Shown in pieces: positions 10,998-23,892 of a DNA stretch of 64,000 nt (its first letter is position 1; each line of letters begins with the position of its first letter). The DNA comes from Thalassia testudinum (lineage: Eukaryota; Streptophyta; Magnoliopsida; Alismatales; Hydrocharitaceae): assembly GCA_037157565.1 (NCBI GenBank), contig JAZHRO010000024.1, positions 210,923,501-210,987,500 of the forward strand, read 5' to 3'. Under the pieces are notes generated by a model. The model saw only the letters and a program-made list of their open reading frames with translations, did no database searches and was not told the origin of the DNA. A program made the position numbers and the translations under genes.

Positions 10998-12965
10998 GAT
11001 GTTACATGTGTGGGGTCTAGAGGAGGATGACGAATTGGACCTTCTGGCATGCCAAAATTAGGAGATAAGGCAGGTAGGCAGTTATGCAGGGAGATTATTG
11101 AGGAGGAGGTTGTTGAAACATTGAAGGCGAAGGGGTCCCCTTAACCAGACGGCTTTCCTATTTTATTTTACAAAGAATTCTGGGCAATGGTGAAGAATGA
11201 TATGCTAGACGAGGTCAGGGAGTTCCAGATGGGTAACTATGGCATGGAGAAATTAAATAGTTCATTTCCTTTTTTGCTGGCCAAGAAGGAAGGTGCGGAA
11301 TTATTGTCTGATTTCAGGCCAATAGGATTATTTAATTCTATATATCTCATTATTGGGAAAGTTTTGGCAAACCACATGAGAGATATTTTACAGGACCTTA
11401 TCAGCCCAGTTTAGGTGAACCTTCTAAAGGGCAGGTCGTTACAGGAGTCCTTCATATTGGCACAAGAAATGATTAACAGTTAGGTGAGGAAAAAATAGAA
11501 GGCTTTCATGTGGAAGGTGGAATTTTCTAAAGCCTATGATTCAGTCTCCTAGGGATATTTATGGGAGATTATGAGAAGGGGTTTTCCAGAAGTGTGGGTA
11601 CAATGAATCAAGAGATGTATCACTACATCATCCTTCTCTCCATTGATTAATGGTTGTCCAACAGGGAAGTGGATTCAACCTAAAAAAGGGGTGAAGCAGG
11701 GGTTCCCTATTGCTCTGCTTATCTTCATACTGGCGATTGGCACATTAGCCAAATTCACCTTTAAAGCTAGCGTAGGAGGCCTTATTCGTGGTTATACTCT
11801 CTCCTCTCATAGATCATGGACACTTATATTGTAGTTTGCAGATGATACCATGTTCTTTATTGAGGGGGGGGGTGCTAGGGAGGTGGAGTGCCTGAAGCAT
11901 CTCGTGGACATTTTTGGTGAGGTTTCTGGCTTAAAAGTTAACGGTGCTAAATATTCTCTGATATGTTTTGGGGTGGCTTGTAGTATTAAAGATTCTCTCT
12001 CAAAAATTCCTACCACACCTATTGCTAGCCTTCTAATCAGATATTCGGGTTTGCCGTTGCAAGCAAAAAAAATGAAGGAAAAAGACTCGATGCAATTATT
12101 TGAGAAGATGTCAGCTAAGATGGAGGGGTGGCGTGGCTGATTCCTATTTAAGGGGGGTAGAATAATCTTGCTCAATTCGGTATTGTCAGCCATTCTGGTC
12201 ATTTTTATTTCTATGTTTAGATTGCCTGATTCTATTCTAAAGAGGATGCATGTGATGAGGAGGTGGTTCTTTTGCAAAGGCCATCTTGTAATGGGCAATT
12301 TATGTAGTCGGTCAAGTGGAAGAACATTTGCTATCACAAAAAGGGGGTGGCATGGGAATCAGATCCCTTAGCAAGTTTGGAGACTCATTACTTCTCAAAT
12401 GGGGTGTCATTATTTTGAGAAAAGAAGAGAGGTTGTGGTAGGATATCATTCGCGATTCCTATGGTGATTCTATTTCGTCGGATGATGTACTACACTTATT
12501 TGGAGCTTCCCCTTTTTGGTCTTTGTCTCCAAAGCCTTGGAGACAAATTGGGATATGTTTTCTCCCAAGTTAGGAGATGGCAGTGATTTCAAACTCTAGA
12601 AGGCTGATTAGAGTGGGCTTAGGCGATTCCAAGACCTCTACCCTCGTGCATATAACTAGTCTGCTATGAAGGGCGCTAAGGTGGTGGCATTCTGGCAGGA
12701 GGATGCAGGCATGTAGGGTCCCATCTCCATAGGTGGGTCATATGCTAGCAGATATGGGAGGAGTCTCAGCGTTTGATGGAGACATTGGCTGCCTTCTAGC
12801 CTAGGGGGGGCATTGATAGATTTGATTGGAAGTATGGTGTGTATGCTCTATGTAAAGCATACGACAAGCTCATTGGGAACAGGGAAGATGATGGACATAG
12901 GAAAGTTTGTATGTCGGTGTGGAAGTTGAAGATCTCCTTGAAGGTGCAGATTTTCTTATGGTAAT
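10998..12965 (+). pseudogene. LINE ORF2 (reverse transcriptase) remnant
   Basis: Fragments in order are: FRPIGLFNSIYLIIGKVLAN, SKAYDSVS, WIQPKKGVKQGFPIALLIF, FADDTMFFIEGG (an intact FADD active-site box), and RIILLNSVLSAILVIF. Several stops and shifts interrupt it. It aligns with the LINE ORF2 on the minus strand at 50700-48700 and breaks off at KVQIFLW where the D LTR begins at 12966. The N-terminal endonuclease is absent. Confidence 0.8.
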
Positions 12966-13854
12966 TGATGGGGCAGAGATTTGTCGCGAAAAGGTTTGAG
13001 TTTGGAAAACCTGTCATCATAGTTTGATTCTCGAGAAAATACGTTGATCAGATAATATTTATAACCAAAACTCGAAAGGTGTGTCCGAGGTCGAACATGG
13101 GGAGGTGAACGTTTGGTTTTATGAAATACGCATTTTGCTTTTATTTGTTTTTGTCATTTTTATCTTTTATAATTTTTTGGGTGTTTTTATCAAGCAAATG
13201 ATCAGATTGATGAAAATATTATCTGGCTAATCTACTTGCAAAATATAAGAGAGAGAGAGAATATCAATATATTGATGAATAAATGTTTCGCACAGCTATG
13301 AAATCGGAAAAACTATACTAGAAAGTAGTAAAGATAGATGGAGATGAGAAGAGTCCCCCTCGACAGTCGCTTGGAGGACGACTCACTCTGACGGTGCCTG
13401 GATGAAGGTGGTGAGGAGTGGAACAAGGGAGAACAGCAGCAGAGGAAGGAGGATGGGGCAGGACATTGTCGCAGTGAGGATCTTCTTCCCGAAGAAGGTG
13501 AGAGGACAGCCACGGGATGCTCCACGAATGGGGATGAGAGGCGGGAAAATATTTGATTCTACTTTAGAGGAGCATCCCGGGCTTGGGACAAGCTCCCTCT
13601 AGACCCTTGGAGGTGATGAGAAGAAAGGAAGAGATGGTGAAGAATGGAGGGGGGTAGGTCCTTTTATTGTGGAAGGAAGAGGAAGAATCCATCCAAGGGC
13701 TTTAGTAACAGCTGCAATAGTCACTAAAAACCCATGCAAGCTGTCACTGAAGATCCGCTCCACTGCTGGCACACGCATCATGAGCCCGTGCCTCCTGTGC
13801 TGTGATTCACGCATGTGCGTTGGAATGCACTGCACGTGGTTGTGGTTGTGCTGT
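12966..13854 (-). repeat. Element D 3' LTR, left part
   Basis: Matches 60982-61789 from its first base (TGATGGGG on the plus strand) to about 13770, where the other copy is interrupted by element F. The LTR is broken at 13855 by insertion of element B and appears to resume at 58948; the two parts sum to 1657 bp, close to the 1663-bp LTR of the related element F. Confidence 0.7.
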
Positions 13855-16567
13855 TGTTTGCACGCTAAATCAGTGTTTTAAAATTGTTGTGTTGCAGTAT
13901 AGCCAAAATAACGCTCAACCAAATAAATTTATTACTCAAAAAAGTTCTGAAGTCGAAGACAGGGAGAAATATGGAATTCAGTTCTCAAAATTGCAATGTA
14001 AGAAAGCTATGAAATTGTAACAAAAACTATTTCAGAATAAAGTAGCACTAGGATCAAGTGTCAGACTGCAAAAATAATGAAGTAAAATGATGATTTAGAT
14101 CACCAAGTACTCCTTACAATGATAGCTAATGAACTCAATGTATATATGTATGAAATGCAATCAAACCAATCGTCTGATTTACTAATGAGACGGCTTAAAC
14201 TGCTCAAGCCTTTCTCTATTCTTCTTCTTCTTCTTTTCTCTTTCTCTTCTCTGCCTTTCTTCTTCTTTCAGTTACAGCCCTTCCACTTCTTTGTGTTCTT
14301 CTCTTACTTTCCTTCTCTATCTCTACAACTCTTCTTCCTTCAGCCCTTCTTCTTTCTTTGGCTTTCTTCACACAGTAGGAGAAAAGCTTCTGAATTCGGC
14401 TAAGTGTTAGCCAGTTCTCACCAAGAGCAAAACTCTCCCCCTACCCACGCAGGCTCTCCTTCTCTCTTTCTCTCTTTAGGATCCGTTCTCCCAGAGCCAT
14501 AGGGGTAATTGGGTTATCGGATCTAGAGTACCTAGGTCCAGGCTCATCGACAGTGGGTGGTGAGCGAGGAGTGAGGCTTAGGTGGGTTAACAGGTCAAGC
14601 CAGGTCCGCGGGCAAAGGTCACGGACGAGGCACAGGTGCGCGGGTGAGATGGACCTCACCCCGTGTTCTGAGGTGGAAAGCCTGTATGACAAAAACAATA
14701 TATGCGGCATAAGAGGACCGACGTTTTCCGATGTGGGACTATACCACCGAGAGTTTAGTGAGAGCATCTGTAGGTGGTTCTTCATCTGATTGCAGTAGCT
14801 ATCGATGGTGCCTCACCCAATTGGAAACCTGGGCATAATCCTGGAAGTATTTCGTGTCAACCTAGTGCTGCAGCCTGGAGCATGTGCGGATAGAACGAGC
14901 TTAAGCTTCCTTTGAAGCTTTGCGTTAATGGCGTGGGAGCTTGACACCTAAAAACATCAACAAGGCCTTTCGGCCACGTCAAAAGTTTTAGAGAGTATCG
15001 CCATAGCACGGTGAGTTCATTGAGGAGGTTGGCGTGGCAGATGGGTGTGGATGGTGGCTGGATGGTCACGGGTTAGGTCGGAGATGATGGGTCTGTTCGG
15101 GGCGATGTTCGGGTGGATGATGGATCGAAATGAGAGAGGGGAAATGAGAGGAGAGGTGTGGTGGAGGTTTTGAGGTAGTCGGAGAGGGGTTCGGTAGTGT
15201 GTGGAGCGAGATGTACCTCGCCGGAGGTGTGGCCAGAACGGTGGAGAGGCATGGTCGACGTCGAAATGGCGTGTCGAAAGTGCTGGTGCGATGAGGAATA
15301 GTTTAGGGAGCAGTTGAATGTAGTAACGGACGAAGTGGGAAGGAGAAGGTGCCGATTGTGGTGTTGCCGACGTCGGAGAAGAGAACAGCATCAGAGAGAG
15401 GGGGATGGTGAGGAAGAAGGAGATTAGGGCATCGGCTGGTACGGCTCGACGCGGGAAGAAATGAGGAAGATAACTCCGCTGCTGGTATTGCGAACGGAGG
15501 AGCTCGCCAGATGTCAAGGAGCTTTTGACCAAAAGAGAGAGAGAGAGCGAGGAATTGGGGGGGGGATCTTGGCCGATTTCGAGCGTAGGGAGAATGGTCT
15601 GATCAAGAGGTTCTTTTATAGACCTCAGGAAGATGTTTTGAGCTTGGGAAGCAAGCTTCCCAAGCTTGGAAAGCTTGCCGGAGTTGGAAAATTCTTTGAT
15701 ACCCAAATTTCTCATGCGTTCGCATGAGAGATTTGGAAGGTTTTGAGGTGTGAGATTTGGCTTAAAAGGAAGGAAATTTCTTGACGAACTTCCTTTTCAA
15801 ATTTGAAAGGGATTTGTCAAGAAATCAAGGGGTTCTTTCCAAATCAAGGTCACTGGAGCAAGTAGGAATATGTTTAATGGCTGTAGGGACCGTTTTGTGA
15901 GAATGACGACAAAGTTAGGGGACTATTTAAAAAGATTTTGGAAGTTAAGGGCATAAATGTAATCTGACAGGACCAAGTTGCAAACTAGATCAATACAAAC
16001 TCATCTTAGGTCCAAATTTTGGTACAAACCTAATTTTGACCTAAGGAATCTAATGGTGAAGTTAGATTTTGGTTTTGACCATGTTTGACTGGGTAATTTA
16101 TGCAAAAACCAAAATTAGGGCAAATGTCTGTCTGAGACTCTATTCTGGGTCAAAATGGGTTCTGATGGCCAAATTGAAGGTTCCAAACCCTAGAGAATAT
16201 TTTTCTATGAATTTTAGAAGGTTTAGGTGAATTTTATCTTGATCGGAATCTTAGTTAATTAAGCAGATCTGTTTTTACGGTTTCAAAAGTCATTTAATTC
16301 TCGGAACACGTGCAAACCCTTTTTTGATTGTTCTAACCCACTTGTTAGCCTTTTAGGATCATGTGCCCCTTAATTAACCCCTAGGAAAGCCTGTGGTTGT
16401 ACTGCATTCATGATATGATGGTAAAATTATAGTTTTAACCCTAATTTCTTATTTTTCCCTTAGAATGATTATGCAGTGACTTATGGCTCTCTGGCAGTTA
16501 TGTAGGATCATTTACTGACTTAATTGGATCAAAATGAGCTAGTTATGGCTCATGATGGTGTTCATCA
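13855..16567 (-). repeat. Element B 3' LTR, 2713 bp
   Basis: On the minus strand it begins TGATGAACACCATCATGAG right after GCATGGGGGTA and ends GCAAACA. Landmarks are a TATA box (TATAAAAGAA) at 15611-15620, a 20-nt perfect palindrome with a TT centre at 15710-15729 upstream of it, and an snRNA-type upstream element at 14729-14739 downstream of it. Confidence 0.85.
14697..14739 (-). promoter_or_regulatory. snRNA-type USE plus TATA-like box in B 3' LTR
   Basis: The minus strand reads GTCCCACATCG (14739-14729), a perfect match to the plant snRNA upstream sequence element RTCCCACATCG. About 26 nt later comes TATATT (14702-14697). In plant snRNA genes the short spacing is that of Pol III-transcribed U6; Pol II genes have about ten bases more. 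Whether it is active here is unknown. Confidence 0.6.
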
Positions 16568-18184
16568 TACCCCCATGCCCACCTTTTGCTAGTCCCTTAG
16601 TAAAATTTCAAGGTATTAACTTTGATTCTAGACCATATGCATTTCTATGCTTAAAACTTTGATGTGTGCTTTCTTTTGTAGATTAGGTTAGAATGTTGAT
16701 AGTAGGCCTAGAGGTACTCAAGTACCAACCAAGATTCGGACCTGACCAGCTCTAGCCTCAGTTCACCGTGAAGGTTTCTAAGGCCCATAGGAACTAACCT
16801 AAGGTTCGTTGAACTCCATGGTTAAAGCACCCGTGCTTGTAACATGTTTTAGCCCAGGTTCAGTTCATAGTGCATTTTTGTAAGAGAGAGACATAAGAAC
16901 TTTTTTTTACTTTTGGAGACTTTTCTCTCTCTTTTCTTTTTATTTCTAGCCTCAGATTAGCTTTATAACACGGTTTGTATCGGATTCCTAGTTCCCACCA
17001 TCATTCCTCGCAGGGTCCTTGACAATCGATACTTCGAGATAGCACCACCCATGACAACCCCCAGAACCCTGGCTTTCGAAATTTTGAGATAATCCTACCC
17101 ATGGCATTCTGTAGCTAAATTTTGACCCTAGCAATCGACATTTCGTGATAATGCCACCTATGGTACCTGAACCAGCACTAGGTACTTACATGCCCCCGGT
17201 AGGATATTTAGATATCCCAAGAGGCAAACACCGAGGAGACGATATGTTATTGTTCATCTTCGAGGGGAATTTCCTGCCTCTCAGCGCTGGGAACTCGTCC
17301 AAATCAACTTGTGTTGATCAGCCGCTCCTAATCTAGGTAACTTTTTCGGAACAGATTTAACGCATTTGCGTGATTTTGATACTTAGGCGCACTAAACCAT
17401 ACTGTGTGTGGATTGGGGTGCTTAGGTTACCGAGTCCTGCAAACCAGAGGTCAGTTAACGAGGCTGAATAATCCCTAAGCCTTAGATCTAATACTTAAGC
17501 TTCTCATTTTCCCCAACCTCTTGAGGACTATCCAGATCTTAGCGGATACTTGAATTTTTAAGCCTAGGATCGCAGCCCAAGAGGCCTAAGGTCAGCATTC
17601 CTATTAATCTCTTTTTGTTTCTTTAGCACTTTTTGTCTTTCATTTTCTTTCTTTTGATTTGGTCTAGAACTAAGTCAATTGCTTAATCTTTTACTAATGA
17701 CTATCTCTTTTTCTTTTCTTTTCAAATTGTGCTCCTTTTTGACATTTTTATCACCTCCCATTTTCTCCTTAACAAATGATATCAATTCAAAATTTCCTCC
17801 CTTCTCCTTTTTTGTTCTTTTTCCTTTTTTTTTTGGTTTTTTGGAATATGTGCTTTTTTTTTTTTTATGAAACCCTTTCTTGTGAAGTGATTTTCATAGC
17901 ATTTTGCACTTTAATACCCCCCCATGCCTACGATTTGCAATGCTGTCATTGTAAATTAGGTGGGTTTGAGTTTAGCTTAGATCATTCATTAGAACAGGTG
18001 TTGGGTGGGTGGATGGGTCGGGATGACTGTTGCGGATGATTTCAAGCTCAGGTATGAGTACCAGAGGTGGAGTCGGCTGCTTTAATGGATGAACCCTAAA
18101 GTGCAATATGAGTTCAGCATAAGATGTGTTAGGAAGGGTTTCGGATTTTTCAAAATGACGGGTTGCCTCCCGTTAAGTGCTGAG
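16568..18184 (-). other. Element B 3' non-coding region
   Basis: This holds, in minus-strand order, the post-coding motif (18159-18184, CAGCACTTAACGGGAGGCAAC form), AT- and T-rich low-complexity sequence, three copies of an about 38-bp unit (near 17013-17052, 17066-17104, 17124-17162), a GGGACTAGCAAAAG box and the polypurine tract GCATGGGGGTA at 16578-16568. The same order occurs in element A (31793-33306). No ORF is convincing. Confidence 0.75.
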
Positions 18185-19078
18185 TTTTGTAGAACAAGCA
18201 CCTTGATCAATAGCCTTGTTGGTCCAACCAGGTGCTTGTTCAGATCAACAGGCTGATGATGCAGCCCAAACCCAATCAATTTGGTGGGTTGATAGATGTA
18301 GATCAAAAGATGCGGAACCAACCAGATGCTGTGGAGCTCAAAAGGATGTGGAAGTGAAAAGCTAGGGTTTGGCTGAGTTGAATCAGCCTGGTCAGAGTAG
18401 GGATCCTCAAATGAGAAAGAATCAATGGAGGATGTAAGAACCCTACGAGAGTGATCAGAGAAGGATGGGGCATGATTTGTAGTCTGATTGAAGTCCGAAA
18501 CCCGATTTGAATGTGGAGGAGAATCATCTGCAACTGGATCATCGAGAGGAAAATCAGAGTAGAAATTAAGTCAGTTGCGGGTTAATTTGAAAATGGGTTT
18601 GGGAAGGTTCTGCATATGTAGAAGAGGTGACATCAATAGGAATTGTGTATGGGGGTTCTTCTAGTAAGGATTCAAAGGTAGGTTCATTTAGAGAGTCCCC
18701 ATAGTATCCATCAAACTCAAAGGTAAATGCCTGAAGAGTGTTTATTGGATGAAGAAAGTTTGCGTCAAGAAAAGATTCGAACTTTGGGTTGTAGTCACTC
18801 TCTGCACTTTTTGTTTCTGATTTCTGAGGATCAAAAGAAATGATTCCTTCTCAATGGAACCTGATTTTGAATCAGTAATCTCGGGATCAGAAACCTCAGA
18901 CTCAGAGTCGAAGAATGGATCATGTATGCTGTGGTCGTAGATTGGCTCATAGTCGTCATGAAACAATGCTTCTCCGAAATCATAGTAAGATTTGAAATCG
19001 TCGGAGAACTTGCAAGAATTAAGTTCTGAATTTGATTCAGGATCAAAGGTTCCACCACAGAATAAATCACAAGATGTA
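18185..19078 (-). pseudogene. Acidic ORF of element B, C-terminal part
   Basis: This continues the reading frame of 45102-44026 exactly when the H1 insertion and one ATGTA duplicate are discounted. That frame runs to a stop at 18742; it includes FDPESNSELNSCKFSDDF and DPFFDSESEVSDPEITDSKS. Asp/Glu/Ser-rich coding-like sequence continues in shifted frames to about 18270, such as FEFDGYYGDSLNEPTFESLL near 18700 and a DPVADDSPPHSN segment near 18540, so the original product was probably longer, roughly 600 residues. I recognise no domain. Confidence 0.6.
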
Positions 19079-20518
19079 TGACACACGAGAGACGTGTTTG
19101 TTTAAAAGGGTCATTATAGTTCATGCTCGCAGCGTCGATTTTAAAAGAAGAAACGGACGTGAGTCTGAGTGTCGATCATAGGGAGGCGTAAAAATCGGAT
19201 TTTCTTTGTCACTTTATGTCACGGAGAAAGCGAGTTTTTGCTTGCAAGAAGATGTGGTAGAAAACGAGCGAGAGAGAGAGAAAAAGAGAGCGAGAAAGAG
19301 TAGGGTTAGAGTTTGTTGTTTAGCACATTCATGCAACTTTAAGCTAAGGAAGACTTGACAACAAGAGAGAAATAATAGCTAAATAAGAAACGTCATCATT
19401 TAATCATGCAACTTTGAGTTTTACAATTACAACAATAGATGAATGCTTAAGTAAGATAAAGCTAAGCTAATGAGAGAGAGAAAGAGAAAGAGGAGTCGGC
19501 AAGGCACAGCAGTGGAGGTTGGCTCCATTGGCATCTCGTCGACTCCGGCGCTTACAAAAGAGTGCTAAGGTGGCTAGGAGTGGGGTATAACACTTGCAAA
19601 GGTATTGAATCCCTTCCATGGGTGGTTGGAAGGGGTTTAAATAGGGAGAAGGTCCTTCCAAATGAAGAAGGGGTTTTAGCGATGTTCGGGACATAGCTAA
19701 AACCCTTCCCAAAACATCGGTGAAGCCCCCTGCCTGGCGGTTGCTCGTGCGCGCCCATTCTTCTTCATGCGGGATCTGTGTGTGCGTGTTGTAGGCCATC
19801 CGATCGAAGATCGGACGATTGAGGTCTTCGCAAAGGGCGCGCTTGGATCGCACCTTGAGTGCGCGTGTGTGTGGGCGCTGTCGACCGGCGTGGGTGCGCA
19901 TGTGGATGATCGATGCCTGAGGGTGCACCACGTAGCGTTATCGAGACCGCTCAATGGTGATCAGGCGATCGAATTTTGAGCACGGGGGGAAATCAGCGGA
20001 TGGCTGCGGCGGGCTATTCGAACCTGCGCCTCCTTCGTGTGAGGCAAGGGTGCTACCGTTGCACTGCGGGCACAGATGGTTGCGCCTCTTCATCAATCGT
20101 CAGCCGTTCGATGGAGATCGGATGGTTGTTGTTAGATCTTGTGTGATGGGGCGACATCGTGTGTGCGGGCAGGTGCTCCTGATGCTGCCACGTGGCCACC
20201 TCGTGGCAGTTGATCGTCTGATCAATTGTCAGAACTTCTTGGGTTATTTGTGGGAGCTTTGGATGTTGGATTTGGCCAATTTCGAGTTCGTTGGACTCCG
20301 TTCATCGCTCTGAATCCATCCGTGTGGTCTGATTGCTTATCTGAGGCCTATTTTGACATGTACTTGTACAAATGGCAATTAATAATGCATTATAAGCAAT
20401 CTTGATGTGTGATGCATACAATGCTCCCATTCCTATTTATGATGTGTTATCTATGAATTTTGCCCTTAAGATCGTCCCCCTTTTGGTAGAATTAACATTG
20501 TAAAATGTAGTGTTATCA
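19079..20518 (-). repeat. Element H1 3' LTR, 1440 bp
   Basis: Ends on the plus strand are TGACAC and TTATCA. A TATA-like TATTTAAA lies at 19636-19643 (minus). A tRNA-like segment occupies about 20009-20075. Purine-rich and GT-rich stretches give spurious frames on both strands that I do not call genes. Confidence 0.92.
20014..20066 (-). promoter_or_regulatory. tRNA-like A-box/B-box segment in H1 3' LTR
   Basis: Minus strand: CAGTGCAACGG (20066-20056) matches the A-box TRGYNNANNNG at 10 of 11 positions; GGTTCGAATAG (20024-20014) matches the B-box GGTTCGANNCC at 9 of 11, separated by 31 nt. It looks like the tRNA-derived head of a SINE or a degenerate tRNA, not a complete tRNA. Confidence 0.6.
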
Positions 20519-21857
20519 TACCCCCATGCTTACATCTTGCTAGTCCCTAGCAAGGTTTATTCTTGCCAATATTTCCAGTCAGAATTCAAGAAGTAATTAC
20601 TTGGACATTTCGTCACTTGTCAATAGGAGGAAATATACTAAGATCCTGATCTACAAAGCTAAGCAGCGCCCGGGTGTCTGCCAAAATATGAATCACCCGA
20701 ATCCTTGCTTAAAGGCATGTATATATATATTTTATCTTCTCTTGTTTTTTAGATTTTTGGAGTTAAGAGTGTGTTGGTAACTTTTTACGGCTACCCAATC
20801 CACTCAAAACTCGAAAAAAACTCTAAGTGCCAAGCATCTTGGTGTGAAGATCGTGATAGACTCACTCAACGGTAATTTAGACAAACTTCGGGTTTCTACT
20901 CCCCTAGGTAACTAGAAAAGGAAGTGTTTTGCCTGAAGGTGCATTTGTTCGATCGGTAGCTTTCTCCCTACGTTTGTTTTACTTGGGGTCAACACAAGGA
21001 TTTTTCGAATGTATATCTCCCTGGCTTGCTCTACTTCCCCACTTCTTCCTTAAGTGTTTTGGTTCTTTTTGTGCATTTACTGAGCTGGGTTCTGGACAAC
21101 CGATCAATGGGCTATTACCTATGATCACTTGCTAGCCATACTCGTGCGGTGAAGTGTAGTTTATTTTGTTCTTTTTTTTTATTTGGTAGTTGGCTTCCCT
21201 GATCTTAAATTTACCTAGAGGCAATAAAGAGAAGGTGGTCTCATGGCTGGGCTCTGGACAACTTGCTAATGGGCTGTTACCCACGACAACTTGCCAGCTA
21301 TGCCACCTTAGAAAGTTCATTAGCTACCCAATTTCTATCAGAATATTCGTGGAGTGAGTCTGTGAAAAAAAATGTGTGCAGATGCTTAGACTAAAAGTCC
21401 TTCTGAGTTAGAGGGTGAGTTGATAAGTCGTATACTTATCACCTTATTTAGTTGGTGGGTTAGAATAGATTAAGGTTGCAAGGATTTGAAGCTAAATCCA
21501 TATTTTAACAGACACCAGGGCTGATTGAGCCTGAAGGCCTGAAAAGTCTAAGTATTCAGGTTCTTTCCGTATTATTTCCCACTATCGACAAATTTGTAAT
21601 GCCTAAGTTTTTCTTCCTAAATTCATTATTTATTTATTTTTTTATTCTATTCAGATTGATTAAATGAACTCAGAATCATGCAATTTGCCACCCCCCCATG
21701 CTTAAGTTGGAAAATGTCCTCATTGACAACTACATGGATACACATGGGTCAAAAAGATATTACCTGAGTGAAGTAAAGTACCAAATCAGTCTGAATCTTC
21801 TGGGTTGCCTCCCAGGAAGCGCTAAGTTTAACGCCTCTAGCTGGGCAGTGCTTCGTG
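20519..21857 (-). other. Element H1 3' non-coding region
   Basis: This contains the polypurine tract GCATGGGGGTA (20529-20519), a post-coding GGGAGGCAACCC motif (21802-21813), a conserved hairpin GATAAGT-N5-ACTTATC near 21421, and two imperfect copies of a roughly 60-bp unit with 'CTGGACAAC' (near 21090 and 21256). Element D has the same layout at 59715-60981. No gene. Confidence 0.75.
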
Positions 21858-22316
21858 TCATCCCTCAACGAGGGTGACAACCTATTTCGGGGGAACTTGG
21901 GTGAGGAAGTGTTTCAATCTCTAGCCATTGACTATGAAAGTGTGCCCAGTGTTTGGATTAGCGATTTCAACTGCCCCATTGGAGTGGGGCTTGACCACCC
22001 TAAATGGTCCTGTCCACTTGGACTTGAGCTTCCCTGGAAAGAGTTTTAGGCAGGCATCAAAAAGCCAAACTTGCTGATTAGGCTCGAAGGTTTTTCTATG
22101 GATGAGTTAGTCGTGGATGGCTTTCATTTTCTCCTTGTATAGCCGACTATTCTCAAAAGCATCCCGACGAATTTCCTCAAGCTCGGAGTGTTGGAGCGTC
22201 CTTTGCGCACTGGCTACGTGGGGATCCATGTTACACTACTTGACGGCCCAGTAAGCCTGGTGTTCCAACTCGACAGGAAGGTGGCAAGCTTTGCCAAAGA
22301 CTAGGCGATAAGGCGA
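21858..22316 (-). pseudogene. H1 integrase, C-terminal part
   Basis: Minus-strand translation reads [21 protein letters not shown] at the break point and later KTFEPNQQVWLFDACLKLF and KWTGPF, the conserved end of Athila integrases, terminating at TGA 21860-21858. In-frame stops occur. It is the direct continuation of the integrase sequence at 36128-36895; element A separates them. No chromodomain is seen. Confidence 0.85.
22312..22316. other. Target site duplication of element A, left copy
   Basis: GGCGA at 22312-22316 is repeated at 36123-36127 on the other side of element A, the 5-bp duplication expected for a Ty3/gypsy integrase. Confidence 0.95.
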
Positions 22317-23008
22317 TGATGAGAACCTCACCATGAGCCATAACTAGCTCATTTTGACCTAATACAAAGGATAAAAGCTCCTACATATCTCAAGGAAAGG
22401 CTTAACTCAGAGAATTCTGAGTTTGAGAAGAAAATAAGTCATAAGGGGTAAAAGTGCAATTTTACCAGTATAATCTGCATACAGGGTAATTCAGGGCCCA
22501 AACATAGGTCAAAGCAGCTTAATAAGAATAAAAGTGGGATGAGATGATCTAGCAAGGGCTACAGCACTTCCAAGAAACCAAATGATAATCTGTAACCCTA
22601 AAACAACCCACTTCAATTCACAAGGTTCGAGGCAAAGTAAAAATAGAATAAACCCTATAAAATTCATAGAAAAATAATCTCTAGGGTTTAGAACCTTCAA
22701 TTTGGCCTTTAGAACCCATTTTGACCTACATTGAGAACCATGCCCAATTAATAACTTAATTTGGGTTTTTGCGCAAATTGACCGGTCAAACAAGGTTTAA
22801 TATGAAAATGAAATTCACCATCAGATTCCTTAGGTCCTAATTAGTCATGTATAAAAACTTGAGCCTAAGAAGAAACCTCCTTGACCGACTTTACACTTTG
22901 GTCCTCATATATTTACTCTTTGGCCCTCAACTTTTGAACCCTCGCATTTTGGCCCCTAACTCTCCTTCGTTCTTTGCAATCAGGTCCCTCCTGCAAAACC
23001 TGCCAGCA

Positions 23009-23039
23009 CCATGCTCCGGCGACCTTGCGCGGAGCATGG
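23009..23039. repeat. Inverted repeat in LTR U3
   Basis: CCATGCTCCG (23009-23018) pairs with CGGAGCATGG (23030-23039). The same arms recur in the 3' LTR and in the solo LTR near 55024-55055. Confidence 0.8.
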
Positions 23040-23135
23040 CGCCGCGCAGGGTGAGGTGGGGGACCTGGCAAGTAAACCGGGGGTGCCCTGCGTCGTCAGC
23101 CGTCGCAGGGACACCCCCTTGGTCGTTGTAGCCCA

Positions 23136-23169
23136 CCATACCGGCCGTGCGAACGCACGGACGGTATGG
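23136..23169. repeat. Near-perfect U3 hairpin upstream of TATA
   Basis: Arms CCATACCG and CGGTATGG plus inner arms CCGTGCG and CGCACGG surround an AA centre, with one G/A mismatch. It lies about 70 bp before the TATA box. Related palindromes with different bases but kept pairing occur at the same place in the other LTRs (15710-15729, 47208-47229, 54896-54931, 58103-58122). Confidence 0.8.
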
Positions 23170-23240
23170 GTTCTTGTTTCCGACCATCCTCCGGCGAGGG
23201 AGACACGTCGTCTCCCTTCGCCTTCCTCCCTGTTTGATCC

Positions 23241-23249
23241 CTATAAATA
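23241..23249 (+). promoter_or_regulatory. LTR TATA box
   Basis: CTATAAATA at 23241-23249 in a GC-rich setting is the probable Pol II core promoter for the genomic RNA, whose start would be about 30 nt downstream. The same box is at 34231-34239 in the 3' LTR. Confidence 0.75.
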
Positions 23250-23869
23250 CCCCCCGTTGCTCCACCGACCAGGGCAGCCTGGATCTGACGGAGAAAATCC
23301 CCAACTTTCTTCTCTTCTTCCTCCGGCAGACGCTCACCAGCTCCGGCGGTTTCCTCCCCCTCCACCTCTTCGCTCTGCCGCAATACCAGCAGCAGAGACT
23401 TCCTCCCCTGCTCTTCCTGCACCACGCCGCACCCAGCTGGCGCCTCTCCGGCTCTCTGCTCGCCGCCGCCCCTTTTCCCTGAGCATCGTCTTCTCCGGCG
23501 ACAGTCGATACGACTGTCGCCCTGTTCCCCCCCCCCTTCGTCCCTGCAAGTAAGCTAGAGCTACTCCCCTTCTCCTCCTCTTTCTTTCCCCGCTTTCAAT
23601 TTATTCAATTAAGCCCTCTACCGACCCTGACCACCTTCACCCCCTTCGCCTCCGACCACCCTCCGGCGAGCCGCTCCCATCACCTCAGCAACCCACACGG
23701 CTCGCCGACCCTCACCGAACCTCCGCCTCATCACACTGAGCACCCCCCACCCCTCCACTGCCACTCCACACCTCCGTAACACTCCCCCGAACAAACCCAT
23801 TCCTCCGGTTGCAGTCCGACCCAGGGCTGCCGCCAGACACCTCCTTGCGGCCTGCCGCGCAGCTCCTCA

Positions 23870-23892
23870 CCTTCGCCGTGCCACGGCGAAGG
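23870..23892. repeat. Hairpin CCTTCGCCGT / ACGGCGAAGG
   Basis: A perfect 10-bp stem with a 3-nt loop. The identical stem occurs in the solo LTR at 46471-46493, although the surrounding sequence has diverged. Confidence 0.8.

Noticed and set aside
20005..20080. Functional tRNA gene
   Set aside because: A- and B-boxes are present, but I cannot fold a full acceptor stem and cloverleaf, and it lies inside an LTR.
23011..23553. 180-aa frame present in both A LTRs (also 34001-34543) as a possible gene
   Set aside because: It spans the U3 hairpins and TATA box of the LTR; its presence twice only reflects the LTR pair. GC-rich sequence gives open frames on both strands.
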